A stretch of 57,972 bases of DNA. It comes from Candidatus Methylarchaceae archaeon HK01M (GTDB lineage: Archaea > Thermoproteota > Nitrososphaeria > Nitrososphaerales > JACAEJ01). How positions within the stretch are numbered: position 1 is the stretch's first letter; each line of letters starts with the position of its first letter. The position numbers and the translations under genes are program-made. Positions 35,451-42,945 of this stretch are shown piece after piece. The notes beneath the pieces are model-generated. The model ran no database searches. It saw nothing but the letters and a program-made list of their open reading frames with translations, and was not told where the DNA came from. The stretch is from assembly GCA_024256245.1 (NCBI GenBank), contig JAKLZD010000035.1, positions 1 through 57,972 on the forward strand. The letters are read 5' to 3'.

Positions 35451-36458
35451 TTGCATGGTTTGATCACTATAGATGAAGACTCAACATTTGAAAGTTATGG
35501 TCATGACCCTTACAAACGCCCTATAGACGCTCTCTTAGATTACGGTATCACTCTTTTGGACAAGCCTCCAGGGCCGACGAGCCATGAAGTTGTAGCATGG
35601 GTGCGAAGGATGCTGGGAGTGAAAAAGGCAGGGCACAGCGGGACTCTAGACCCTCTTGTAACGGGTCTGCTCCCTATAGGATTGGGCGAAGGGACAAAAG
35701 CTCTCTCTCTCCTTTTATTGGGACCTAAGGAGTATTATACCATTGCAAGAATTCACATCCCCATGACTGAAATTAAGCTAAAGAAAGTTCTCTCTGAATT
35801 TACAGGAGAGATCTATCAACGCCCTCCCCAAAGATCTTCCGTGAAGAGAGCCACTAGGACTCGTAAAATCTACGATCTGGATCTGATCGAGCAGAGTGGT
35901 AATCTGATTCTCTTAAGGATTCTATGCCAAGCTGGAACTTATGTGAGAAAGCTCATCTACGATATGGGGGAAGTCTTGGGTTCAGGCGCTACTATGATAG
36001 AATTGAGAAGGACGAGAGTCAGCAATCTGACTGAAGAAGACGGGTTGGTCAGGCTTCATGATCTATTGGATGGAGTTCATGAATGGAAGGAGGAAGGGGA
36101 GGAAGATAAGATAAGGCAGTTGGTAAAACCCATAGAGTTTGCCACATACTCTATGAAGACAGCAGTAATGCGTGACTCGGCCGTCGATGCCATCTGCCAT
36201 GGAGCGCAATTGGCAGTACCTGGAATATTGCAGATATCACCCAATATAGTGAAGGGGGATACCATCTGCATGTACACTTTAAAGGGTGAGTTGGTAGCGA
36301 TAGGAGAAGCCTTGATGTCAACAGAGGAGATAGTAAATGCAAGCAAAGGGTTGGCTTTTATGACAAAGCGAGTAATAATGAAGGCCGGGACCTATCCTGA
36401 TCTATGGCGTTCGAAAAAGTTATCAAGTATCGACGACCTAAAAGAACAACCCAAATAA
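35451..36458 (+). CDS. cbf5: Cbf5, H/ACA RNA-guided tRNA/rRNA pseudouridine synthase
   Basis: 335 residues from TTG 35451. TruB-type catalytic domain with Asp67 in SGTLDPLVTG as nucleophile, LLDKPPGPTSHEV, RILCQAGTYVRKLIYDMG, and a C-terminal PUA domain (about 248-325, MRDSAVDAICHGAQLAVPGIL). Works with Nop10, Gar1 and L7Ae on H/ACA guide RNAs. Ends the housekeeping run; the accessory glycan locus starts next on the opposite strand. Confidence 0.95.
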   Translation: MHGLITIDEDSTFESYGHDPYKRPIDALLDYGITLLDKPPGPTSHEVVAWVRRMLGVKKAGHSGTLDPLVTGLLPIGLGEGTKALSLLLLGPKEYYTIARIHIPMTEIKLKKVLSEFTGEIYQRPPQRSSVKRATRTRKIYDLDLIEQSGNLILLRILCQAGTYVRKLIYDMGEVLGSGATMIELRRTRVSNLTEEDGLVRLHDLLDGVHEWKEEGEEDKIRQLVKPIEFATYSMKTAVMRDSAVDAICHGAQLAVPGILQISPNIVKGDTICMYTLKGELVAIGEALMSTEEIVNASKGLAFMTKRVIMKAGTYPDLWRSKKLSSIDDLKEQPK

Positions 36459-36509
36459 GATCTATCAAATTTAAGTAAAATCGAGGGAGGAAATTCTTCA
36501 AATAGTTTT

Positions 36510-37712
36510 TTACCATTCCAACTTTACAGTTATCGGATAATAGGTATTTACGATAGCACATATGAATACGTATAAATATATAAAAATTCTGTAGTTATAG
36601 TGAAAAACTCTAGTAGAGATCAATTTTGACAAAATAAAGTCCATACCGTTTACCATGCCAAGGACGATAACTGGCCATAGACAAAAGGAAAATCTTTCAA
36701 CCATAACTGGCCAGATGATCGCTGTAGGAAAAAGAAACAGGGTACACATGAATAGGTCTTTTCTTCGTTTACTAAAGTATAACCCTAATGGAGTAGCTAC
36801 AGCAAAGACCAGAAGTCTGCCAACTCTGAAAAGATCCATTACTGAGATCCATTCCTGAATTCGCTCTGGGTAAGAAAGAACGTAAGCTCGTACAAAACTG
36901 ACAAGGAAAGGATAAACTCCCCAAGATTGAACATCGGATGCAAATGAGTACTTAGAAATAAATACATCTGGTCCAAAACCAAGCAAACTCAAATACAGAA
37001 CTCCACAGAACCCAATTAAAACAATCGCTGTCAAAGTCTCTTTGAACCCCTTCCTTTTCACAAACCGCCTGTAAAGCATAAACAACAATGCAAAGATCAC
37101 TACTTCCTTAAATAAGACCCCTGTACTTACAATAAATGCATCGAAAAAATACTTCTTTGATGAGACGTTGATCTGACGTTCTCTCATGAATGTAAGATAG
37201 ATTGCTAGTCCAATGAAGAAGTATGCTGCAGAATCTGTCAAGACAGCCGCTCCATGCCATAACATAGCTGGAGCCGTAACGTACACCAAAGCAACCAAGG
37301 TGGCAAGATCGTCATCCTCGAGCAACAACTTTCCGAGTTTATAAGCGACGATCGCTCCAGCTATCCAAAAGAAACCACTGACCAATCCGAAACTAAAGTT
37401 AACGTTGTTGAAGATTAGGATTAAGGGAGTGGTTAGTAAAGGAACCATGGGCCTCATAACTATCTGATACATCTGACTAACAGTTCCTTGCCTTCCGAGA
37501 AGAAATAGAGAAAAATCTATATATTGAGATGAGTCTGGGAAGATTCGCCCAAAATTAAGGACGATCTCAACTATAGATACGCACAATATTAAATATAATC
37601 GGAGATACTCCTTAGACTTTAGGTAATCAGGGATTCTATCAAGCAAAAGTCTGCGAAAAAGCGGAGTAATTCTTAATATATGATGGATGAAATCTAATGA
37701 CCTTCCTTTCAT
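36510..37712 (-). CDS. Polytopic membrane protein, probable GT-C-type glycosyltransferase
   Basis: 400 residues with about nine to ten transmembrane helices. The first extracellular loop holds FPDSSQYIDF, resembling the acidic loop motif of GT39/ArnT-like dolichyl-phosphate-sugar glycosyltransferases. No soluble domain. Family naming is uncertain (could be a generic DUF2029/PMT-like transferase). It lies at the edge of the sugar-enzyme cluster, supporting a role in surface glycosylation. ATG at 37712. Confidence 0.6.
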   Translation of the reverse strand: MKGRSLDFIHHILRITPLFRRLLLDRIPDYLKSKEYLRLYLILCVSIVEIVLNFGRIFPDSSQYIDFSLFLLGRQGTVSQMYQIVMRPMVPLLTTPLILIFNNVNFSFGLVSGFFWIAGAIVAYKLGKLLLEDDDLATLVALVYVTAPAMLWHGAAVLTDSAAYFFIGLAIYLTFMRERQINVSSKKYFFDAFIVSTGVLFKEVVIFALLFMLYRRFVKRKGFKETLTAIVLIGFCGVLYLSLLGFGPDVFISKYSFASDVQSWGVYPFLVSFVRAYVLSYPERIQEWISVMDLFRVGRLLVFAVATPLGLYFSKRRKDLFMCTLFLFPTAIIWPVMVERFSFCLWPVIVLGMVNGMDFILSKLISTRVFHYNYRIFIYLYVFICAIVNTYYPITVKLEW

Positions 37713-37841
37713 TTTTTTATAACCTGCTTTTATTAATCCCCTAATTCAAACTATTAACACTTGCTTGTAAAGCATTGTCCAATAAAATACTCGGCTCCAC
37801 TTAGGGTCGCCCCAATTAATAGGTATTTAAGGATTGATCGA

Positions 37842-37876
37842 TTTTTTATATAGTTTAAGTATTTAAAAAAAGGAGG
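37842..37876 (+). promoter_or_regulatory. TATA element and strong ribosome-binding site before the 37.9-kb epimerase
   Basis: T-rich TATA-like TTTTTTATATAG at about 37842-37853 and AAAAGGAGG ending about 37876. The ribosome-binding site is best placed for a 5-codon ORF (ATG 37881) whose TGA overlaps the epimerase ATG at 37895. Confidence 0.45.
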
Positions 37877-37894
37877 ACGAATGAAGGTCAAGAG

Positions 37895-38803
37895 ATGAGA
37901 AGATTGAGAATCTTAGTTACTGGAAGCAATGGATTCATCGGTAAGATTTTATGCAAAAAACTAAAAGAGAGAGGGAATTATGTCATAGGCTTTGACATAA
38001 TTCCATCAAGTTCGAATCATACGAACATGAATTTGGTTGGTAATATCCTAAATTTGGAATCATTGCTTGATGCCACTAAAGGGGTTGATACGGTTTTCCA
38101 TCTTGCGGCAGTAGCCAACCTAAATTACGCACGTGAACATAGCATCGAAACAGTAGAAATCAATGTTACAGGAACGGCCAATGTCGCAGAAGTATGTAGA
38201 AAGTATGATATACCACTCTGTTATGCAAGCACGTGTTGCGTCTATGGCAATACTCAAACGTATCCTGCACATGAAGAAGGCCTGCTCAGACCTACTGAAA
38301 TATATGGCTGCACCAAATTAGCTGGGGAGTATATAATAAAAGGATACCATTCGCTTTATGGTTTAAAACATAATATTATGCGCTATGCAACAACTTATGG
38401 CGCGGGGATGAGAAAAGAGCTTGTAGTTTACATCTTTCTTGAGAAAGCAATAAAAGGAGAAGCATTACCAATACACGGGACAGGGAAACAGACTAGAGAT
38501 TTCATATATATTGATGATTTAATCAACGCTCAAATAAAGTTGCTTGAAAGCGGAGTCATGAACGAAACATTCAACTTTGCTGGAGATGAAGAAATAAGTG
38601 TTTTAGAAATAACTGAGATTTGTCAAGAATTGGTTGATCATAAAATTCCTCTTGTTTTTGTGGAAGACCGACCAGGACAGGTAATGCGTGAGAAGATCGA
38701 TATATCCAAAACGTGTAACCTTCTTGGATGGAAACCTCAAACTAGTTTCAAAGATGGGATGAAAAAGACATTTGAGTGGATAAAAACTGTGGTTGGTAAA
38801 TGA
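37895..38803 (+). CDS. NAD-dependent sugar epimerase/dehydratase (extended SDR)
   Basis: 302 residues. Rossmann motif GSNGFIGK at about 9-16, YGCTKLAGEY with the catalytic Tyr and Lys near 147-151, and substrate loop GTGKQTRDFIYIDDLI. Typical of UDP-glucose 4-epimerase-like or dTDP-sugar-type enzymes; the exact sugar is not decided. It precedes a GT4 transferase on the same strand. Confidence 0.8.
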   Translation: MRRLRILVTGSNGFIGKILCKKLKERGNYVIGFDIIPSSSNHTNMNLVGNILNLESLLDATKGVDTVFHLAAVANLNYAREHSIETVEINVTGTANVAEVCRKYDIPLCYASTCCVYGNTQTYPAHEEGLLRPTEIYGCTKLAGEYIIKGYHSLYGLKHNIMRYATTYGAGMRKELVVYIFLEKAIKGEALPIHGTGKQTRDFIYIDDLINAQIKLLESGVMNETFNFAGDEEISVLEITEICQELVDHKIPLVFVEDRPGQVMREKIDISKTCNLLGWKPQTSFKDGMKKTFEWIKTVVGK

Positions 38804-38897
38804 AATTAGAGGTCTTAGTTCTTTAGAAAAAAAGGAGCCCCAATCTTTTGGATATTATGAAAACTAAGCAAGGAACAAGTAACAAAGGAAATCGTTT

Positions 38898-40028
38898 ATG
38901 AAAATACTGATTCTTGTTGGATATACTTATCCTGTGGTGGGAGGAACAGAGCTAGCAAGCTTTAATATAGCCAAACATTTGGCCCAACATGGTCATGAAG
39001 TTACACTTGTAGCAAGATATTCAGCAGGCTTCAGATCAGGCATCATTACTCAAATAGGAGAGATGAAACCGTATGAAGAACTTTACGATGGCAAGCTGAA
39101 AATCCATCGAGTTAAGATAATGCCGACAATGGGAGGACGTTTCTTAAGCCAAACTTTGAGGGCATTTTTACTCTCTTGGCACAAGCCCCCTGAAGTTGTT
39201 CTCGGTTTCACATTGATGCCAACCTGCTTTTCCGCTATAATTGTTAAATATCTCTTGATGATAGCACGGCTAAGAAGAGTCCCAGTTATAGCATGGGGAC
39301 GCGGCAGTGACGTTTTTGTCACTCCATCAAGAAAAGGTTTGATAGGTTTCCTCATAAGAAATTTATTAAAGTTCGTTTTTCAAGCTGATTTAATTTTAGC
39401 TCAAACTCCCGCCATGCTTGAAACTCTTGTTAAGATGGGTTGCAAAAAAGGGAAGATAAAAATCCTTGGCAACGGTATCGACTTGTCAAGTTATAGTGAG
39501 TTCCGAACGAAATTAAATAACAAGACTGTAATCTATGTAGGAGGTGCACGTCCAGCAAAAGGACTACTATATCTTATTTCAGCAGTGAATAAAATCAAAA
39601 ACGTCAATTTGGTTGTTGTAGGTGGATGGGGGGAGCAAGAATACGCTGCCAGAGCGTTAGCTGAATCTAACACTAAATTTATCGAGACAGTGCCGAACGA
39701 TTCTATACCATGCTTTCTTAAAGAAGCGTCATGCTTTATTTTGCCCAGCATTTCAGAGGGCTTTTCAAACTCTCTACTTGAAGCAATGGCGGTTGGTCTA
39801 CCTGTAATTGCCACGAATGTTGGAGGAAATCCTTACGTGCTTGGTGATGCTGGCATACTCGTTTCTCCAAAAGATGATGAGGCATTACGCAAAGCTATAG
39901 TCAAGCTATTTGGAGATCGTAAATTGTTGGAAGAATTTAGCAAACATTCATTGGAGCGTGTTAAATTGTTCAGTTGGGATGCCATTATAGATCGACTTGA
40001 AAACATCATGCAAGAAGTTAAGAAATGA
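38898..40028 (+). CDS. GT4-family glycosyltransferase
   Basis: 376 residues, GT-B fold. N-terminal PVVGGTELASFNIAKHL and the C-terminal donor-binding region EGFSNSLLEAMAVGLPVIATNVGG (the E-x7-E signature) near 300-325. Retaining transferase using a nucleotide sugar. Good ribosome-binding context (AAAGGAAATCG). Probably co-transcribed with the upstream epimerase; acceptor unknown. Confidence 0.85.
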   Translation: MKILILVGYTYPVVGGTELASFNIAKHLAQHGHEVTLVARYSAGFRSGIITQIGEMKPYEELYDGKLKIHRVKIMPTMGGRFLSQTLRAFLLSWHKPPEVVLGFTLMPTCFSAIIVKYLLMIARLRRVPVIAWGRGSDVFVTPSRKGLIGFLIRNLLKFVFQADLILAQTPAMLETLVKMGCKKGKIKILGNGIDLSSYSEFRTKLNNKTVIYVGGARPAKGLLYLISAVNKIKNVNLVVVGGWGEQEYAARALAESNTKFIETVPNDSIPCFLKEASCFILPSISEGFSNSLLEAMAVGLPVIATNVGGNPYVLGDAGILVSPKDDEALRKAIVKLFGDRKLLEEFSKHSLERVKLFSWDAIIDRLENIMQEVKK

Positions 40029-40268
40029 GAGTCTTATTTCATAAATTTTTTGGAATTGACAACTGGACAGAGCAAAAGTATCATATAAAACTTTCAAAGG
40101 AATCCTCTCAAGGACTTCCTTAATCAACTCAAAATATTCTGATGTTAACCAACCCTTTCCAAGAATCTCTTCTATACATATCTCTCTTACATCTACCTTA
40201 CTTAGCTCTTTGCTCTTATCACGCTTTTCTTTCAACCATCGACCCCCTTCTTCTTTGACTCTCGCCAC
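40029..40268 (-). other. Possible small gene or remnant in the 40.0-40.4 kb gap
   Basis: A minus-strand frame from GTG 40268 reads a charged, plausible protein N-terminus (WLKEKRDKSKELSKVDV, then GKGWLTSEYFELIKEVLERI). It then runs into sequence antisense to the GT4 gene, as if truncated. I do not recognise it. The rest of the gap (40269-40429) shows nothing except a T-rich element before the next gene. Confidence 0.3.
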
Positions 40269-40429
40269 TCAGGTATAATAACTACCCTTATCAATTCTTG
40301 AAGGCTTATCCCTCTCTCATATCCTAGCACCACTATTGATACAAGCGATAACGTCACAAAGCAAGCGTTGTAGAAGAAACAAACATTTTTATGCGCCTGT
40401 AAGCTATCCGAGACATTCCGACGTTAACA

Positions 40430-41764
40430 ATGTCCCTTACCCTAAAAAAAAGGCTTGTCTCACTAGATGCCTTAAGAGGGCTGGCGATAGTGATTGTTGC
40501 CATCTCGTACTTCGCTGGACATCTTCCCGAGTTCATTCCTAGTCTCAAGCACACTGAATGGAATGGATTGACTTTCCTCGACCTGTGGTTTCCCTTCTTC
40601 GTGTTCGTAGCTGGAGCCGCCGTATCCTTATCCATACCCAAGAAGCTAGAAGCTGGGTATTCAAGAAGAAGAGTTATGGTGAGAGCAGTCAGGAGGGCTG
40701 CGTTCCTCTTCGCCCTAGGGCTCCTTCTTAACGCTCTCCCACTCTCCTACTTCGATCCTACAACATTCAGGATCATGGGTGTACTCCAGAGGATAGCCCT
40801 CGCGACCCTCTTTACCTCAGCTGCGTTCCTGGCGTCTGGTCCAAGACGTACCATGACATGGGCCGTCGTCCTACTTCTGGTGTGGTGGGTGCTTATGCAA
40901 ATAGGGGGCGGATCATACGACAAGACATCCAACTTCGCTTCTTACGTGGACCGAATCGTTCTAGATGGTCACGTCTACGCATACACGAAGGATTGGGGCG
41001 ACCCAGAGGGTATAGTGGGCACGTTGACAGCCACCTCTACCGCTCTATTTGGCGCTGCAGCCGGATGGACCTTAAGAACAGAGGGAGGCAGGGCGGTCCC
41101 CAGACTGGTGGCCGTTGGCTTAGCAGGGTTGGTCTTGGGATGGCTTCTAAACCCAGTTGTTCCCATCAACAAGAACCTCTGGACAGCTACCTTCGCCGTA
41201 CTAACGGCTGGTTTATCCGCTCTGCTCCTTGGCTTTTTCCATGCAGTTTGTCTAAAGGGATTTGGTGGATTGTTCGGTCCGCTAGCCGTTCTTGGCCGCA
41301 ACTCACTGGCCTCCTATGTCATGATAATAGTACTCTCAGCTGTGTACTGGGGTATTCGAATATTGGGACCCAACGGCCCTGTCCCCATTTACCTCTTTAT
41401 CGTCGATGTTATGTTGGGGCCTCTCAGCCCGTTCTGGAGCTCCCTAGTCTTCGCCGCAGTCCACATCTTACTGGTTTACTCGGTGGCTAGAATCCTATCG
41501 TGGATATCTTCATTAAGGCTTCGTAGTGGTAGGAGGATACTGATAAGAAGGCTGGCGAATAAATGGCTTGAACAAGAAGTTATCCTTGATCCCAATTCTC
41601 CAATTTCTAACTCTTCCATGTCTGTCCCTTCTTTTTCAACATCTAGTGCGCAAGCTGTTGCTCTAAGTGCTGATCAAACATATGTATTAGACCAAACCGT
41701 AAAATCTGTTCAATATAAACCTAGGAGCCCTCCCGGCAAGCCTCCAAAAAATGGCGGGATATAA
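40430..41764 (+). CDS. HGSNAT/DUF5009-like membrane acyltransferase
   Basis: 444 residues. About ten transmembrane helices. The N-terminus RLVSLDALRGLAIV, HTEWNGLTFLDLWFPFFVFVAG and IMGVLQRIALA match the heparan-alpha-glucosaminide N-acetyltransferase/DUF5009 family, which moves acyl groups across a membrane onto sugars. The first about 385 codons are clearly GC-richer than the surrounding genes. The last about 60 residues are a Ser/Pro-rich, non-membrane tail encoded by AT-richer DNA, which could be a later fusion. Probably horizontally acquired; it would decorate the glycans made by the neighbouring transferases (inference). Confidence 0.75.
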   Translation: MSLTLKKRLVSLDALRGLAIVIVAISYFAGHLPEFIPSLKHTEWNGLTFLDLWFPFFVFVAGAAVSLSIPKKLEAGYSRRRVMVRAVRRAAFLFALGLLLNALPLSYFDPTTFRIMGVLQRIALATLFTSAAFLASGPRRTMTWAVVLLLVWWVLMQIGGGSYDKTSNFASYVDRIVLDGHVYAYTKDWGDPEGIVGTLTATSTALFGAAAGWTLRTEGGRAVPRLVAVGLAGLVLGWLLNPVVPINKNLWTATFAVLTAGLSALLLGFFHAVCLKGFGGLFGPLAVLGRNSLASYVMIIVLSAVYWGIRILGPNGPVPIYLFIVDVMLGPLSPFWSSLVFAAVHILLVYSVARILSWISSLRLRSGRRILIRRLANKWLEQEVILDPNSPISNSSMSVPSFSTSSAQAVALSADQTYVLDQTVKSVQYKPRSPPGKPPKNGGI

Positions 41765-41806
41765 TACGAATTATTCATTGAGATAGATTATATAGAAGGG
41801 CATAAG

Positions 41807-41939
41807 CTTCCTTCGCTTGTCCCTGTTCGAAGGTTCAGTATTATCGGAACCGATACTGCTTAAGATTTTGTCGGCATCTGTCAACTTCCTTCTCTTGTCT
41901 CCGTTCGTAGTGTCGGGATTATCGTTTCCGATATTACCG
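41807..41939. repeat. Two imperfect direct repeats, each with an internal hairpin
   Basis: Units 41807-41858 and 41885-41939 start CTTCCTTC and CTTCCTTCTC and agree at about 32 of the first 40 positions. Each ends in an inverted repeat: CAGTAT with CGG against CCGATACTG in the first, and CGGGATTATCG against CGATATTACCG in the second. The stems differ in sequence while pairing is largely kept. Confidence 0.6.
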
Positions 41940-41941
41940 TC

Positions 41942-41963
41942 AAATTAGTACCCATACTAATTT
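41942..41963. terminator. Perfect 9-bp hairpin
   Basis: AAATTAGTA and TACTAATTT with loop CCCA, followed by TTGG on the plus strand. It could act as a terminator after the preceding repeats or be part of a structured RNA. Confidence 0.4.
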
Positions 41964-41996
41964 TGGCCTAAAGCGATTTATCTAATGAAATTACTG

Positions 41997-42049
41997 TTAC
42001 GCGTGATCTTGGCTTCCACTTCCGGGGCACTCTCACCATTCACGCGTAA
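41997..42049. repeat. Inverted repeat with 10-bp perfect arms
   Basis: TTACGCGTGA at 41997-42006 and TCACGCGTAA at 42040-42049 around a 33-nt GC-rich loop. It abuts the 22-bp palindrome at 42049-42070. Confidence 0.6.
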
Positions 42050-42070
42050 AATCCACGCCGGCGTGGATTT
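42049..42070 (-). terminator. Perfect palindrome, probable terminator of the small membrane protein gene
   Basis: Arms AAATCCACGCC and GGCGTGGATTT, no mismatch. It lies 5 bp beyond the TAA of the minus-strand gene at 42076-42288 and is followed by TTTT on that strand, so it resembles an intrinsic terminator. Confidence 0.55.
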
Positions 42071-42075
42071 GGACT

Positions 42076-42288
42076 TTATGGGAAGCTGAACATCGACTGG
42101 GCGTTCGCCAGGAGCAGGAAGACGAGAATGACCAGCATGAGCTTGCTCACCGTCGACCCTATCTTCATCAGCGCGAATATTATGAGGACGATCATGAGGA
42201 GGTTGACGAAGTATATCGGCACCTCCAGGCCGAAGGCGCCCAGCACCCAAACGATGAGCTGGGCCATGATCTCGCCGATGCCCTTCAC
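42076..42288 (-). CDS. Small two-helix membrane protein, unknown
   Basis: 70 residues from GTG 42288 (the frame stays open about 35 nt further upstream without ATG). Two hydrophobic helices: about residues 8-42 region (LIVWVLGAFGL and FVNLLMIVLIIFALM) and about 48-63 (LMLVILVFLLL). GC-richer than neighbouring chromosomal genes. A hairpin terminator follows the stop. No family recognised; the size and layout recall holins or small proteins of archaeal viruses and plasmids, which is an impression only. Divergent from the micro-ORFs at 42342. Confidence 0.5.
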   Translation of the reverse strand: MKGIGEIMAQLIVWVLGAFGLEVPIYFVNLLMIVLIIFALMKIGSTVSKLMLVILVFLLLANAQSMFSFP

Positions 42289-42341
42289 GTGCCCTATCAG
42301 TTGGAGTATGGCTTCGGCCAGTTGAAGAATACCTTACCACG

Positions 42342-42464
42342 ATGCCGAAACGGATGAGCATAGAAGATCAGCGTAAAAGAGACTTCTTGAGGACCGCTGA
42401 ACTGTTAGGGTTCAAGGATAAAGAGCTAGAGCTGATCCGCCAGATGGTAAAACTTCAGGCGTGA
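42342..42464 (+). CDS. Micro-ORF, 40 residues
   Basis: Encodes a charged helical peptide starting MPKRMSIEDQRKRDF and ending LIRQMVKLQA. Its TGA overlaps the GTG of the next micro-ORF (GTGA), which suggests coupled translation. Not recognised. The alternative is that both are pieces of one gene split by a frameshift. Confidence 0.35.
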   Translation: MPKRMSIEDQRKRDFLRTAELLGFKDKELELIRQMVKLQA

Positions 42465-42568
42465 GGTTGGCCCTCGTTCCAACCCTGGACGATCTTAACG
42501 CTCAGGAATTAAGACAAGAGATATATCACGAAAGGAACAGGAGCTCAAAGCCAATCGGTGTCTTCTAA
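42461..42568 (+). CDS. Micro-ORF, 35 residues, ending at a hairpin
   Basis: Encodes MRLALVPTLDDLNAQELRQ and a short basic tail ending KPIGVF. Overlaps the preceding micro-ORF by 4 bp and stops 1 bp before a hairpin (42570-42595). Not recognised. Confidence 0.35.
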   Translation: MRLALVPTLDDLNAQELRQEIYHERNRSSKPIGVF

Positions 42569-42569
42569 C

Positions 42570-42595
42570 TTTATGTCATTAAAATGAGACATAAA
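42570..42595. terminator. Hairpin between convergent small ORFs
   Basis: TTTATGTC and GACATAAA, perfect 8-bp arms around 10 nt, followed by TTTC. It lies between the stop of the micro-ORF at 42568 and the stop of the minus-strand ORF at 42602, so it could terminate both. Confidence 0.5.
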
Positions 42596-42601
42596 TTTCA
42601 C

Positions 42602-42721
42602 TTAATCTAACTGAGAATTTTGTAATATTAATTCCACAAATTCTTCATTAGTATAGTTTCTGTATGCATCTTTCATCTGTGGTTCGTTTAGGAGGTGAGG
42701 TTGGAAGAACATCTCCTTCAT
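42602..42721 (-). other. Short open frame, possible gene remnant
   Basis: 39 codons from ATG 42721 (MKEMFFQPHLLNEPQMKDAY and onward to FVELILQNSQLD), with the same frame open upstream to about 42843. The C-terminal composition looks like real protein. It may be the tail of a lost gene. The remainder of the gap to 42945 shows nothing clear. Confidence 0.3.
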
Positions 42722-42945
42722 CTTAAGGTTGCGAGTAGATCGATGAGTTTGGAATAGGTTGTTTCTTTCTTCAATAAGTGATGAAATACATTTAAAGCCA
42801 GAACTACATTGAAGTATAAAAATGCTCAGCCCAAAACAATACCCTTAGAAAAGCTGAGATCGCAAAGCAGTAAATAAGATTCGAAAATTTTGATAACCTA
42901 GATAAACGTTCTTAGGTTAGTTAATGAAACTAAAGGGGGGTTAAG

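Noticed and set aside
40858..41490. A 210-codon plus-strand ORF overlapping the acyltransferase-like gene
   Set aside because: It is a shadow frame; the other frame has clear membrane helices and family motifs.
41807..41939. CRISPR array
   Set aside because: Only two diverged units with internal hairpins, no further repeats or regular spacers, and no cas genes in the window.
41978..42361. A 127-codon minus-strand ORF across the hairpin region
   Set aside because: Its sequence is Arg/Pro/His-rich as expected for an out-of-frame reading of GC-rich DNA and it runs through the palindromes. The overlapping 70-residue frame has convincing hydrophobic helices and ends at a terminator.
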